DNA of 64,000 bases from Loktanella sp. M215 (lineage in GTDB: Bacteria > Pseudomonadota > Alphaproteobacteria > Rhodobacterales > Rhodobacteraceae), in contig NZ_WMEA01000001.1 of the NCBI RefSeq assembly GCF_021735925.1, positions 2,138,001-2,202,000 on the forward strand, given 5' to 3'. Positions 8,525 to 17,846 of this stretch are shown here, piece by piece. How positions within the stretch are numbered: position 1 is the stretch's first letter; each line of letters begins with the position of its first letter. A model generated the notes under the pieces. It was not told where the DNA came from and did not search any database. It saw only the letters and a program-made list of their open reading frames with translations. Both the position numbers and the translations under genes were made by a program.

Positions 8525-9658
8525 CTAGGAAATGAGCGTCTTGGGGACGTCCGAGAGGGTGCGGGCGCCGATCTGGCCCATGTTGGCGATCATGTCCTGC
8601 CGCAGGATGTCGACGACATGGGCCGCACCGCCGTCGCCGAGGGCACCGAGGCCATAGTGGAAGGCGCGGCCCAGCATGACGAAATCCGCGCCGAGCGCGA
8701 GAAGGCGCAGGATGTCGAGGCCGCCTTCGACGCCGGAATCGCAGATCACCGGCAGGGTCGTCGCCGCGCGGATCGCGGGCAGGACGCTGGCAGAGGCCGG
8801 AGCGGCGGCGAACTGGCGGCCGGCGTGGTTGCTGACCCAGATCGCGTCGATGCCTTCGTCGGTCAGTCGGGCGGCGTCGATGTCGTTCAGCACGCCCTTG
8901 ACCACCAGTTTGCCGTCCCAGCCGTCGCGCAGCGCGCGCAGGTAGTCCCAGTCGGGCGAGGTGCGTAGCAGGTAGCCCGCGTGCTGGGTCGAGGGGAGGG
9001 CGCCCATATTTTCGCTGTAGCTGTCGATCAGGCGCATCCGCGGCATGCCGGTCTTGCGGATCCCCGCGAGCCATGCCGGGCAGCGGGCGGCCTGGGCGGC
9101 GAGCCGCGGCGTCAGTTTGGGCGGGTTCGTCAGGCCGCCGCGCGTCTGGCGTTCGCGGCGCGAGGCGACGGGCACATCGACGGTCAGGACCAGCGTGTGA
9201 AAGCCGGCCTTTTTGGCGCGGGCCAGCATGTCGGCGCGGATGTCGGGGTCGCGGGGCGGGTAGATCTGGAACCAGCCCTGATCGCCGATATGGGGGGCGA
9301 GTGTTTCCGGCGTCTGGGTGGCGACGGTGGAGAGGCCATAGGGGATCCCCTCCGCCGCGGCGGTCTTTGCCAGCAGGCGTTCGGCGTCGGGCCAGATCAG
9401 GCCCGACATGCCGACGGGGGCGATGCCCAAGGGCAGGGGGTGGGACTGGCCCATCAGGGTGGTGGACAGGTCCGGCGTGAATTCGCCGTGCAGGATCGAC
9501 GGGCGCAGCAGCACCGCGTCGAGGGCTGCGCGGTTGCGGCGCAGGGCCGATTCGTCGCCCGTCGCGCTGTCGAGGTATTCCCAGACAAAATGGGGAATCC
9601 GCGTGCGGGCGCGGGATTTCAGGTCGGCGATGGCGGGGTAGCGGCTGTGCAAACTCAT
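8525..9658 (-). CDS. lldD: FMN-dependent alpha-hydroxy acid dehydrogenase, L-lactate dehydrogenase type
   Basis: 377 residues of the FMN alpha-hydroxy-acid family (LldD, glycolate oxidase, mandelate dehydrogenase). FMN and substrate motifs are visible: PVGMSGLIWPDAE, WFQIYPPRD, LTVDVPVASRRERQTRGG, and the active-site His in VSNHAGRQ with DSGVEGGLDILRLLALGAD. Oxidation of L-lactate to pyruvate is most likely, but glycolate or another 2-hydroxy acid is possible. It lies 138 bases upstream of pyc on the same strand. No strong ribosome site is seen before ATG 9658. Confidence 0.85.
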   Translation of the reverse strand: MSLHSRYPAIADLKSRARTRIPHFVWEYLDSATGDESALRRNRAALDAVLLRPSILHGEFTPDLSTTLMGQSHPLPLGIAPVGMSGLIWPDAERLLAKTAAAEGIPYGLSTVATQTPETLAPHIGDQGWFQIYPPRDPDIRADMLARAKKAGFHTLVLTVDVPVASRRERQTRGGLTNPPKLTPRLAAQAARCPAWLAGIRKTGMPRMRLIDSYSENMGALPSTQHAGYLLRTSPDWDYLRALRDGWDGKLVVKGVLNDIDAARLTDEGIDAIWVSNHAGRQFAAAPASASVLPAIRAATTLPVICDSGVEGGLDILRLLALGADFVMLGRAFHYGLGALGDGGAAHVVDILRQDMIANMGQIGARTLSDVPKTLIS

Positions 9659-9727
9659 GAAGGCGACGCTAGGGCGGGCCACAGGGTTTGGGAAGGGGGG
9701 GCGGTTTTTCCCGTGGAAAAACCGATG

Positions 9728-9760
9728 CCTCCGGCGGAAGTATTTGAAACCAGAAGAAGC
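9728..9760 (+). repeat. Recurrent intergenic motif, copy 3
   Basis: Plus-strand sequence: CCTCCGGCGG hairpin-like start, then AAGTATTTGAAACCAGAAG. It sits in the divergent gap between lldD and uvrD. It shares the CCAGAAGAAGC tail variant with copy 1. Confidence 0.6.
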
Positions 9761-9838
9761 GGGGATGTCGGACATAAGTTGTGAACGGATCGTGAACAAG
9801 GGGTTTCTTTGTCGGGTGTTCGGACGTATCTTGGGCGC

Positions 9839-12235
<2,397 letters not shown>

Positions 12236-12236
12236 G

Positions 12237-12296
12237 GGGACGGCGGGACGGCGCTGTTCGGCGCTGACGCGCCGAAGGCGCCCCGCCCGCCGTCCC
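12237..12296 (+). terminator. Long GC-rich inverted repeat after uvrD
   Basis: GGGACGGCGGG (12237-12247) pairs with CCCGCCGTCCC (12286-12296), 11 base pairs, enclosing inner GGCGC/GCGCC stems. It starts two bases after the uvrD stop codon. There is no T-tract. It probably ends or protects the uvrD transcript. Confidence 0.6.
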
Positions 12297-12602
12297 GCAG
12301 CCCGTCGGGTGCTGTGACAGATGTGCCAGCGTTTTGGCGGGGCCGGCTTTAGCGCAGGGCGCTGCACGCGTTGGGCTGGCCTTGGCCGAGGGATTTTGAC
12401 GGCCTGTCGTCAGGTGCGGCGGGGGTCTCAGGCGCCAGTGGGCACCTTGGCGTGGGGGGCCAGGAATACGAAGGTCGACGGGCCGCCGGTGACGGTGCCC
12501 CCTCTGGTGATGGCGCAGGCGGATCGGCAGGCCAGACCTTCGAAGTGATCCGGTGATCCAGAGGATGGGGGCGCATCGCGGGATGCGCCCTTTGTTGTGC
12601 GG
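12297..12602. other. Gap with a doubtful small ORF and a terminator
   Basis: About 300 bases between uvrD and the convergent lysE. A plus-strand reading from 12321 to 12548 (75 codons) ends in a proline- and valine-rich segment, PPVTVPPLVMAQADRQARPS. Only the last 40 or so codons look protein-like, perhaps from a GTG. A hairpin with a T-rich tail follows at 12569. I recognise no family. It may be a small gene or decayed coding DNA. Confidence 0.3.
12569..12590 (+). terminator. Rho-independent-type terminator
   Basis: GGGCGCATC pairs perfectly with GATGCGCCC (9 bp) around a 4-base loop, followed by TTTGTTG on the plus strand. The T-rich side favours plus-strand transcription, which would come from uvrD or from the small reading frame just upstream. 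Confidence 0.7.
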
Positions 12603-13202
12603 TCAGTGGACCAGCATCGGGTAGAGCGAGGCGATCAGCAGCACCGCCATTGTCACGTTGAAGATTCGCAGCCGCTGTGACGTGCCGAGAAAACGCCGGA
12701 CCTGCACGCCGAGGGCGGCCCAGACGGTTATGCTGGGCAAATTGGTGCAGAGGAAGACGCCTGCGACCAGCAGTGAGCCTGCGAAGACGGACCAGTCCTG
12801 CGGTGCGAAAGCGGTGATCGCGGTGATGCCCATGACCCAGGCCTTGGGATTGACCCATTGGAAGGCTGCGGCCTGCAGGAAGGTGAAGGGGCGACCCTCG
12901 ACCGCCCGCGCCTCTGGCGGGACGGCGGTCGCGATCTTCCAGGCGAGCCAGGTCATGTAGACGGTCGCGCCGATGGTCAGGAGGGTGTTGAGGATCGGAA
13001 ACGCCGCGAAGGCGCGCAAGAGCACGAGGCCGATCATCAGCACCATGAAGGCATGGCCGAGGCTGACGCCCAGCATGTGCGGGATCGTGCGGCGCATGCC
13101 GTAGTTGGCCCCGGACGCCATCAGCATCAGGTTGTTGGGGCCGGGGGTGATCGAGCTGGCGAAGGCGAACTGGATCAGCAGGAAGAGGGTGACGTGGGTC
13201 AT
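12603..13202 (-). CDS. LysE/RhtB family amino-acid exporter
   Basis: 199 residues, hydrophobic throughout, with five to six predicted membrane segments. The N-terminus carries the LysE signature SSITPGPNNLMLMASGANYG, followed by a G-x-x-x-G rich helix (MLGVSLGHAFMVL) and FQWVNPKAWVMG in the second half. The family exports lysine, homoserine, threonine or related compounds across the inner membrane; the substrate cannot be assigned. The ATG at 13202 gives the family length. It lies just downstream, on the same strand, of the hairpin array terminator. Confidence 0.9.
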   Translation of the reverse strand: MTHVTLFLLIQFAFASSITPGPNNLMLMASGANYGMRRTIPHMLGVSLGHAFMVLMIGLVLLRAFAAFPILNTLLTIGATVYMTWLAWKIATAVPPEARAVEGRPFTFLQAAAFQWVNPKAWVMGITAITAFAPQDWSVFAGSLLVAGVFLCTNLPSITVWAALGVQVRRFLGTSQRLRIFNVTMAVLLIASLYPMLVH

Positions 13203-13370
13203 GCGGCTGCAGTAGCGCCGATTGCCGCGCGGTTCACCCGGTAAATTGTACCGATGACAACGGCGCGGGGGTGCGGTCTGCGTGGGGAGATCCTGCGGGC
13301 GATGCGGTTCGGCGTTCGGGGGCCGGGCGATACGGTTGCGACAGTATGCGCCGCAGGGAACGCCGCCAAC

Positions 13371-13408
13371 AAAAAAGGCGATGCGCGGGAGGAGGTGCGC
13401 ATCGCCTT
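13371..13408 (-). terminator. Terminator of the hairpin array, carrying the CCTCCTCCC loop itself
   Basis: The last hairpin on the minus strand has a perfect 12-bp stem (13375-13386 with 13397-13408) around ACCTCCTCCC, followed by six T residues (13371-13376 on the plus strand are A, two of which also pair). It has the form of an intrinsic terminator whose loop is the array motif, so the final RNA can end on a functional loop. Confidence 0.85.
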
Positions 13409-13502
13409 CATTTGGATGTGGACCCTCGGGAGGAGGTAAGAGCCCGCATCTGGTGCCCGGACCGCAGGGAGGAGGTTGCGGCAGCGGGCGTATCCGGGTT
13501 GG

Positions 13503-13654
13503 CCGCGGGAGGAGGTGCAGCGCCCGTATCAGGTCAGTCGGTGGTGGCCGGGAGGAGGTAGCCACCACCGATCTGGGTTGGACGGTGCCGCAGGGAGGAG
13601 GTTGCGGGCCGTCCGGGTCGAAGGTCCGACGGTCAGCCCGGGAGGAGGTGGGCG
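13503..13654. repeat. Duplicated four-hairpin block, copy A
   Basis: This 152-bp stretch, covering hairpins at 13507, 13550, 13593 and 13640, recurs at an offset of 173 bases with about five substitutions by eye. One substitution (13560 A versus 13733 G) lets the copy B stem gain an extra pair at the loop edge. Spacing and gene-free content point to a recent tandem duplication within the RNA array. Confidence 0.9.
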
Positions 13655-13675
13655 TCGGTCGGACTATCCGGGCTA

Positions 13676-13827
13676 CCGCGGGAGGAGGTGCAGCGCCCGT
13701 ATCAGGTCAGTCGGTGGTGGCCGGGAGGAGGTGGCCACCACCGATCTGTGTTGGACTGCGCCGCAGGGAGGAGGTTGCGGGCCGTCCGGGTCGAAGGTCC
13801 GACGGTCGGCCCGGGAGGAGGTGGGCG
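13676..13827. repeat. Duplicated four-hairpin block, copy B
   Basis: Second copy of the block at 13503-13654, covering hairpins at 13680, 13723, 13766 and 13813. It is about 97% identical to copy A over 152 bases, without indels. Confidence 0.9.
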
Positions 13828-14192
13828 CCTGTCGAACCTGTCAGAACCAGCGCGGGAGGAGGTGCGCGGTTCCGATCTGAAACTCTTGTCGGTGGTGGCC
13901 GGGAGGAGGTGACCACCACCGATCGAGGGTGGACGGATCCGCAGGGAGGAGGTTGCGGGCCGTCCGGTCTGTGATCCGCAAGCCAACCAGGGAGGAGGTT
14001 GGCGGCCTGGGGACCGTATGGGCAACTGCGGGAGGAGGTGCAGGTTCCCATATTTCTTAATCTTGTTTAAGACGGTGACCCGGGGAGGAGGTCGGGTCAC
14101 CGTCTTGTCGTTCGCGCCCACCGCAGGGAGGAGGTTGCGGCGGCGCGGGTCAGGATCGGACCAGGGAGGAGGTTGGCCGATCCCGAAGTGAA

Positions 14193-14393
14193 TTACTTGC
14201 CGTAGGCCGCCTCGTGAGCGATCGAACGGATCATCGACCGGCTGATGCCCAGGTCGGCCAGATCGCGGTTGTCCAGCGCCTGAAGTTCGGTCATGGTCGT
14301 GCGGAACACTTTGCGCGCCGCCAGAGCGTCGGACAGGCGGGCCATCAGGCCAGTGGTGCGCGGTGCGGTGGTCGTCGTGTTTGCGTATGCCAT
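14193..14393 (-). CDS. DUF1127 small basic protein, CcaF1-like
   Basis: 66 residues. The N-terminus MAYANTTTTAP and the C-terminal DUF1127 helix (TELQALDNRDLADLGISRS, ending HEAAYGK) match the short arginine-rich DUF1127 proteins of Rhodobacterales. In R. sphaeroides the protein at this position (CcaF1) is an RNA-binding factor in maturation and turnover of the downstream CcsR small RNAs. Here too the gene lies 5' of the CCTCCTCCC hairpins on the same strand, with about 10-20 bases between, so the same role is inferred. The start MAYA is chosen by family likeness; an ATG two codons upstream is possible. I could not assign its promoter confidently; it should lie within 14394-14670. Confidence 0.9.
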   Translation of the reverse strand: MAYANTTTTAPRTTGLMARLSDALAARKVFRTTMTELQALDNRDLADLGISRSMIRSIAHEAAYGK

Positions 14394-14500
14394 TTTCATC
14401 TCGTCTTTCTTAAAGTCCGGTGCAGAGCGATGTGTTTGTCGTTCTGCTTGTGTCCATGATGTATGATAATGCTGCACCTGCACAACGGCTGTATCGACAA

Positions 14501-14515
14501 TGCTGCTATGCAGCA
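14501..14515. promoter_or_regulatory. Short inverted repeat in the divergent DUF1127/mrp gap
   Basis: TGCTGC-TAT-GCAGCA is a perfect 6-bp dyad in the 279-base gap between the divergent DUF1127 and mrp genes. It could be an operator or a leader hairpin. Nothing else in the gap was recognised with confidence. Confidence 0.3.
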
Positions 14516-14672
14516 GATGCAAGGTTACTCTGGGACAGTTATTAATCCGCCCAACAACCGGGCAACGGCCCTGCGTACACCATGGAAAATAGGGGCTTGC
14601 GCCGCTGGGTGTCGGGACACAGGGTGCGCGTCAACTGATGATCGCGACCGGGTTTGTGAAGGAAATATGTAT

Positions 14673-15746
14673 ATGCCAGCGTCAAAAGAGGAAATTCAGG
14701 CCTGTGTTGCAGCGATCGCTGTGCCCGGCGGCGGTACTTTGGGGTCGCGTGACATGGTGCGCGCGGTGCAGGTCGATGCGGCCAGCGTCCGCTTCGTGAT
14801 CGAGGCGCCGGATGCCGCGACGGCGGCGACGCTGGAGCCGGTGCGGCAGGCGGCTGTTGCTGCGGTGCAGCAAATGACGGACGGGCTGACGGTCTCGGCC
14901 GTGCTGACGGCGCATGGGGCGGCGCCTGCGGCCCCGGCGCCGCCCAGTCTGAAGGTGGGGCGGCATCCGACGCCGCAGGCGGGGCCCGCACCCGTTGTCG
15001 GGGTCGACCGGATTTTGGCCATCGGATCGGGCAAGGGCGGCGTCGGCAAATCGACGGTGTCGTCGAACCTGGCCGTGGCGCTGGCCAAAAAGGGCAGGCG
15101 GGTCGGTCTGCTGGATGCCGATATCTACGGTCCCAGCCAGCCGCGGATGATGGGGGTGAGCAAACGCCCCGCCAGTCCCGACGGCAAGACGATCATCCCG
15201 CTGCACGCCCACGGTGTCACCATGATGTCGATCGGGTTGATGGTGGACCCGGACAAGGCGGTGGTCTGGCGCGGGCCGATGCTGATGGGCGCCTTGCAGC
15301 AGATGCTGACGCAGGTGGCCTGGGGCGAGCTGGATGTGCTGATCATCGACCTGCCGCCGGGGACGGGGGACGTGCAGCTGACACTCTGTCAGAAGACGAG
15401 TGTCACCGGCGCCGTCATCGTGTCCACGCCGCAGGACGTGGCATTGCTGGATGCACGCAAGGCGATCGACATGTTCAAGACGCTGAACACGCCGCTGCTG
15501 GGCCTGATCGAGAACATGTCTACCTTCTATTGCCCCCATTGCGGAGAGGAGACGCAGATCTTTGGCCATGGCGGCGTCGCGCACGAGGCGGAGCGTCTGG
15601 GGGTGCCGTTCCTGGGCGCGCTGCCCATCGACCTCGACACGCGGCTGTCAGGGGATGCGGGGACGCCGGTGGCGCTGGGCGACGGGCCGGTGGCCGAGGC
15701 CTATGCCGCCCTCGCGCAGCGGTTCATCGACGGCGGGATGGCCTAA
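14673..15746 (+). CDS. mrp: Mrp/ApbC (NBP35-type) iron-sulfur carrier ATPase
   Basis: 357 residues. The N-terminal 80 residues form the DUF59/MIP18-like domain (VPGGGTLGSRDMVRAVQV). A deviant Walker A follows, GSGKGGVGKST at about 118-128, then DADIYGPSQPRMMG, IIDLPPGTGD and the CPHC motif that bridges an Fe-S cluster in the dimer. It carries or helps assemble Fe-S clusters in the cytoplasm. The ATG at 14673 is favoured over one at 14667, since AAGGA is about nine bases upstream of the former and only about three from the latter. It is divergent from the DUF1127 gene. Confidence 0.93.
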   Translation: MPASKEEIQACVAAIAVPGGGTLGSRDMVRAVQVDAASVRFVIEAPDAATAATLEPVRQAAVAAVQQMTDGLTVSAVLTAHGAAPAAPAPPSLKVGRHPTPQAGPAPVVGVDRILAIGSGKGGVGKSTVSSNLAVALAKKGRRVGLLDADIYGPSQPRMMGVSKRPASPDGKTIIPLHAHGVTMMSIGLMVDPDKAVVWRGPMLMGALQQMLTQVAWGELDVLIIDLPPGTGDVQLTLCQKTSVTGAVIVSTPQDVALLDARKAIDMFKTLNTPLLGLIENMSTFYCPHCGEETQIFGHGGVAHEAERLGVPFLGALPIDLDTRLSGDAGTPVALGDGPVAEAYAALAQRFIDGGMA

Positions 15747-15787
15747 GCGTCGAATCGGATTCTGCGTGAACCTTTGTGAATCGATGT

Positions 15788-15810
15788 CGGGTCGCCCTTG
15801 GGGCGGCCCG
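15788..15810 (+). terminator. Rho-independent-type terminator after mrp
   Basis: CGGGTCGCCC pairs with GGGCGGCCCG (10 bp with one G-T) around TTG, and ATTCTGTTTTC follows. It is about 40 bases downstream of the mrp stop. Confidence 0.75.
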
Positions 15811-15950
15811 ATTCTGTTTTCAAATGCCGAAAATTAGCGCATTAACCTTTACGTTAGGGGATTGACTGCGTCTGCGGCGACACGCTTTTGGACCGACTCG
15901 GAGGTGGGCCAAAACTTTTTTGGGGGCGCTGTGACCCGCGCCGTTCGTTT

Positions 15951-16019
15951 CAGATTTATACAATATATTGGGAAAACTATCCACAGGCATACTACATGCC
16001 ACCGCCGCCCTGTGGACAA
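15951..16019. promoter_or_regulatory. AT-rich tract with inverted DnaA-box-like pair upstream of the dcw leader
   Basis: An AT-rich run (TTTATACAATATATTGGG, 15955-15972) is followed by CTATCCACA at 15977-15985, one base from the DnaA box TTATCCACA. TGTGGACAA at 16011-16019, the reverse complement of TTGTCCACA, is also one base off. Between them lies the dyad GGCAT-ACTAC-ATGCC. This suggests DnaA control of the cell-division cluster or a DnaA-titration site. A TTAACC half-site resembling CtrA binding sequence lies upstream at about 15841-15846. None of this is proven. Confidence 0.4.
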
Positions 16020-16119
16020 GATCCGAATCACAGGGCCGTGAGAAGACCGGAGATTCCGTGAAGTTCACAGCAATCCCAATTTAGGCGTTGCCCGATCCCA
16101 ACCGGTCTGCCAAAACAGT

Positions 16120-16332
16120 CTCACGGTAACGACGGGCAGACAAACAAGGGGCATCACAAGAACCCCACCGGCAAAATGTCAGGTTTCATACAGGCCTCGT
16201 TTTTACCAACACAGCGATCCGGCGCGCGAGCGAGCAGACATCCCCCCAGGTGGCGCGCGCAGTCGGTCCAGCCCTTCACAGGGCAGAAGGCGGCGGGTTG
16301 AGTAGTGGCAGCTACCTCAATCCGCCGTTTTC
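16120..16332 (+). ncRNA. UpsM-like small RNA from the dcw 5' leader (5' end estimated)
   Basis: In R. sphaeroides the dcw operon begins with a long leader from which the roughly 200-nt RNA UpsM is released by partial termination just upstream of mraZ. The same arrangement is seen here: no protein-coding frame, a strong intrinsic terminator ending about 48 bases before the mraZ start, and genome position directly upstream of mraZ. The 3' end is set by the terminator. The 5' end is only an estimate from the known length. I saw no RNase P, tmRNA or 6S signature in this gap. Confidence 0.6.
16291..16331 (+). terminator. Strong terminator upstream of mraZ (UpsM 3' end)
   Basis: CGGCGGGTTGAG (from 16291) pairs with CTCAATCCGCCG (to 16327) over 12 positions, extended by TAG/CTA across a one-base bulge, then TTTTC follows. 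An intrinsic terminator placed inside the leader of an essential operon implies regulated or partial read-through. Confidence 0.85.
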
Positions 16333-16379
16333 ACATCTAGCACAGAATTCCGGGGGACGGGCAGTCAGAAGGTCACAGG

Positions 16380-16871
16380 TTGAACCTCTCGTTCACGAGC
16401 ACGTATCAGTCGAAAGTTGACGCCAAGGGTCGTATGTCGATCCCGGCGAAATTTCGACGCGTGATCGAGGCGGGCGACCCGGCCTGGGCCCCCGACCAGC
16501 CGATGACCGCCAAGATCCTGTACGGCAAGCATCTGGGCGAAAGCCTGCAGGTGCTGACGATGGAGGCGTTCGACGCCAAGATCGCGCGCGTCATGGCGAT
16601 GCCTGACTCTGACCCCAACAAGAACAAGCTGCGCAAGCTGTTCATGGGCTTTTCCGAAGACCTGACCATCGACAAGGACGGCCGCGTCGTCCTTGCCCTG
16701 CGGTTGCGCGAAAAGCTGGGACTGGTGGAGGGCGAATTGTCCTTCATGGGTCTGGGCGAGTATTTCCAGATCTGGAAGGTCGAGAACTTCGAGACGGAGG
16801 TCGATGCGCCTCTGGACGAATGGCTGGCCGAGATGGGCGACGATTTCGATCCCATGAGTCTTGTCCCGTAA
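16380..16871 (+). CDS. mraZ: MraZ transcriptional regulator, TTG start
   Basis: 163 residues with two SpoVT/AbrB-like MraZ repeats: DAKGRMSIPAKFRRV at 15-29 and IDKDGRVVLALRLREKLGL at about 97-115. MraZ binds repeated G-rich boxes upstream of the dcw operon and represses it. The start is TTG at 16380, placed by AGAAGG seven bases upstream and by the conserved N-terminal sequence FTSTYQSKVDAKGR; no ATG fits. It is the first gene of the dcw cluster, nine bases before rsmH. Confidence 0.93.
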   Translation: MNLSFTSTYQSKVDAKGRMSIPAKFRRVIEAGDPAWAPDQPMTAKILYGKHLGESLQVLTMEAFDAKIARVMAMPDSDPNKNKLRKLFMGFSEDLTIDKDGRVVLALRLREKLGLVEGELSFMGLGEYFQIWKVENFETEVDAPLDEWLAEMGDDFDPMSLVP

Positions 16872-16880
16872 GGATCGCCG

Positions 16881-17846
16881 ATGACCGATGCCCCCCACAT
16901 CCCCGTCCTGATCGATGCGATCATCACGGCATGCGCCCCGATTCACGGCACGTGGCTTGACGGCACATTCGGCGCCGGCGGCTATACGAGGCGCCTGCTG
17001 GAGGCGGGGGCGGAGCGGGTGATCGCCGTGGACCGCGATCCGCTGGCGTTCGAAATGGCGGCGGATTGGATCGGCGACTACGGCGACCGGATCGTGCCAG
17101 TGGCGGGCGAGTTTTCCAAGCTGGATCAGTATGGCAGCGACCTGGATGGCGTGGTGTTGGATCTGGGTGTCAGTTCGATGCAGCTTGATCTGGCGGAACG
17201 CGGATTTTCGTTCATGCGGGACGGGCCGCTGGACATGCGGATGAGCCAGAGTGGCCCGTCCGCAGCCGACCTTGTCAACACGAGGGACGAGGCGGAACTG
17301 GCCGATATCATTTATCTTTACGGCGAGGAGCGGGCGTCGCGCCGGATCGCCAAGGCCATCGTCGCGGCGCGGCCTGTGACCACCACGGCGCAGCTTGCGC
17401 GGATCGTGGAATCCTGCCTGCCGCGCGCCAAGCCGAACCAGAGCCACCCGGCGACACGGACGTTTCAGGCGCTGCGGATCGCGGTGAACGACGAATACGG
17501 AGAGCTCGCGTCGGGGATGGAAGCGGCAGAGCGCGCGCTGGCGCCCGGCGGGCAGCTGGCGGTCGTGACCTTCCATTCGGTCGAGGACCGGATGGCCAAG
17601 CGATTCATCCAGACGCGCAGCGCCACGACGCCCAATGCGAATCGCTATGCGCCAGTGCTCGAATCGATCACTCCGGCCTTTACACAGCGGACTCGCAAGG
17701 CGATTGTGGCGTCAAAAGAAGAAGTAGCAGTCAATCCACGTTCCAGATCCGCGAAGCTGCGCGTGGCGATCCGCACGGATGCGCCCGCCCAGCCGATGGA
17801 CCGCAAGGACATGGGGATGCCGATGATGAGGGGCGACGGCGCATGA
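16881..17846 (+). CDS. rsmH: 16S rRNA (cytosine-1402-N4) methyltransferase
   Basis: 321 residues. The N-terminus [12 protein letters not shown] and the SAM-binding loop [15 protein letters not shown] (about 28-42) are diagnostic, as are [18 protein letters not shown] and the late [14 protein letters not shown]. It methylates C1402 in the ribosomal P site. It follows mraZ by nine bases and overlaps ftsL by ATGA. Confidence 0.95.
   Translation: MTDAPHIPVLIDAIITACAPIHGTWLDGTFGAGGYTRRLLEAGAERVIAVDRDPLAFEMAADWIGDYGDRIVPVAGEFSKLDQYGSDLDGVVLDLGVSSMQLDLAERGFSFMRDGPLDMRMSQSGPSAADLVNTRDEAELADIIYLYGEERASRRIAKAIVAARPVTTTAQLARIVESCLPRAKPNQSHPATRTFQALRIAVNDEYGELASGMEAAERALAPGGQLAVVTFHSVEDRMAKRFIQTRSATTPNANRYAPVLESITPAFTQRTRKAIVASKEEVAVNPRSRSAKLRVAIRTDAPAQPMDRKDMGMPMMRGDGA

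Larger units (their letters stand above)
13371..14185 (-). ncRNA. Array of 19 CcsR/cuckoo-type stem-loops with CCTCCTCCC loops
   Basis: On the minus strand, directly after the DUF1127 gene, the motif ACCTCCTCCC occurs 19 times, with plus-strand left ends at 13387, 13428, 13467, 13507, 13550, 13593, 13640, 13680, 13723, 13766, 13813, 13854, 13901, 13944, 13990, 14030, 14083, 14126 and 14164. Each copy lies at the tip of an inverted repeat. Stem sequences differ, yet pairing is kept: 12 bp at 13375-13408, 10 bp at 13540-13570, 12 bp at 13711-13744 and 14 bp at 14069-14106. In Rhodobacter sphaeroides the CcsR1-4 RNAs (cuckoo family) have CCUCCUCCC loops, are co-transcribed with a DUF1127 gene, and act in stress responses. 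By that precedent this is one transcript processed into many small RNAs; AT-rich spacers such as 14053-14068 are possible cleavage sites. The motif resembles the 16S anti-Shine-Dalgarno. Confidence 0.9.

Noticed and set aside
13282..13974. Long plus-strand open reading with repeated GREEV-like peptide across the hairpin array
   Set aside because: It is the translation of the tandem GGGAGGAGGT repeat on the strand opposite the small RNAs. All frames stay open because of GC content, and no start/ribosome context or family supports it.
13371..14185. CRISPR array
   Set aside because: The repeated unit is only about 10 bases within variable paired stems; spacers are self-complementary hairpin arms, not unique protospacers, and no cas genes are near.
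15951..16020. Chromosomal replication origin
   Set aside because: Only two imperfect DnaA boxes, no cluster of boxes, and no dnaA, parAB or hemE neighbours. A regulatory site is more likely.
15760..16379. RNase P RNA, tmRNA or 6S RNA in the mraZ upstream gap
   Set aside because: In some alphaproteobacteria rnpB lies near mraZ, but the conserved GAGGAAAGTCCGG and related core elements were not found on either strand.
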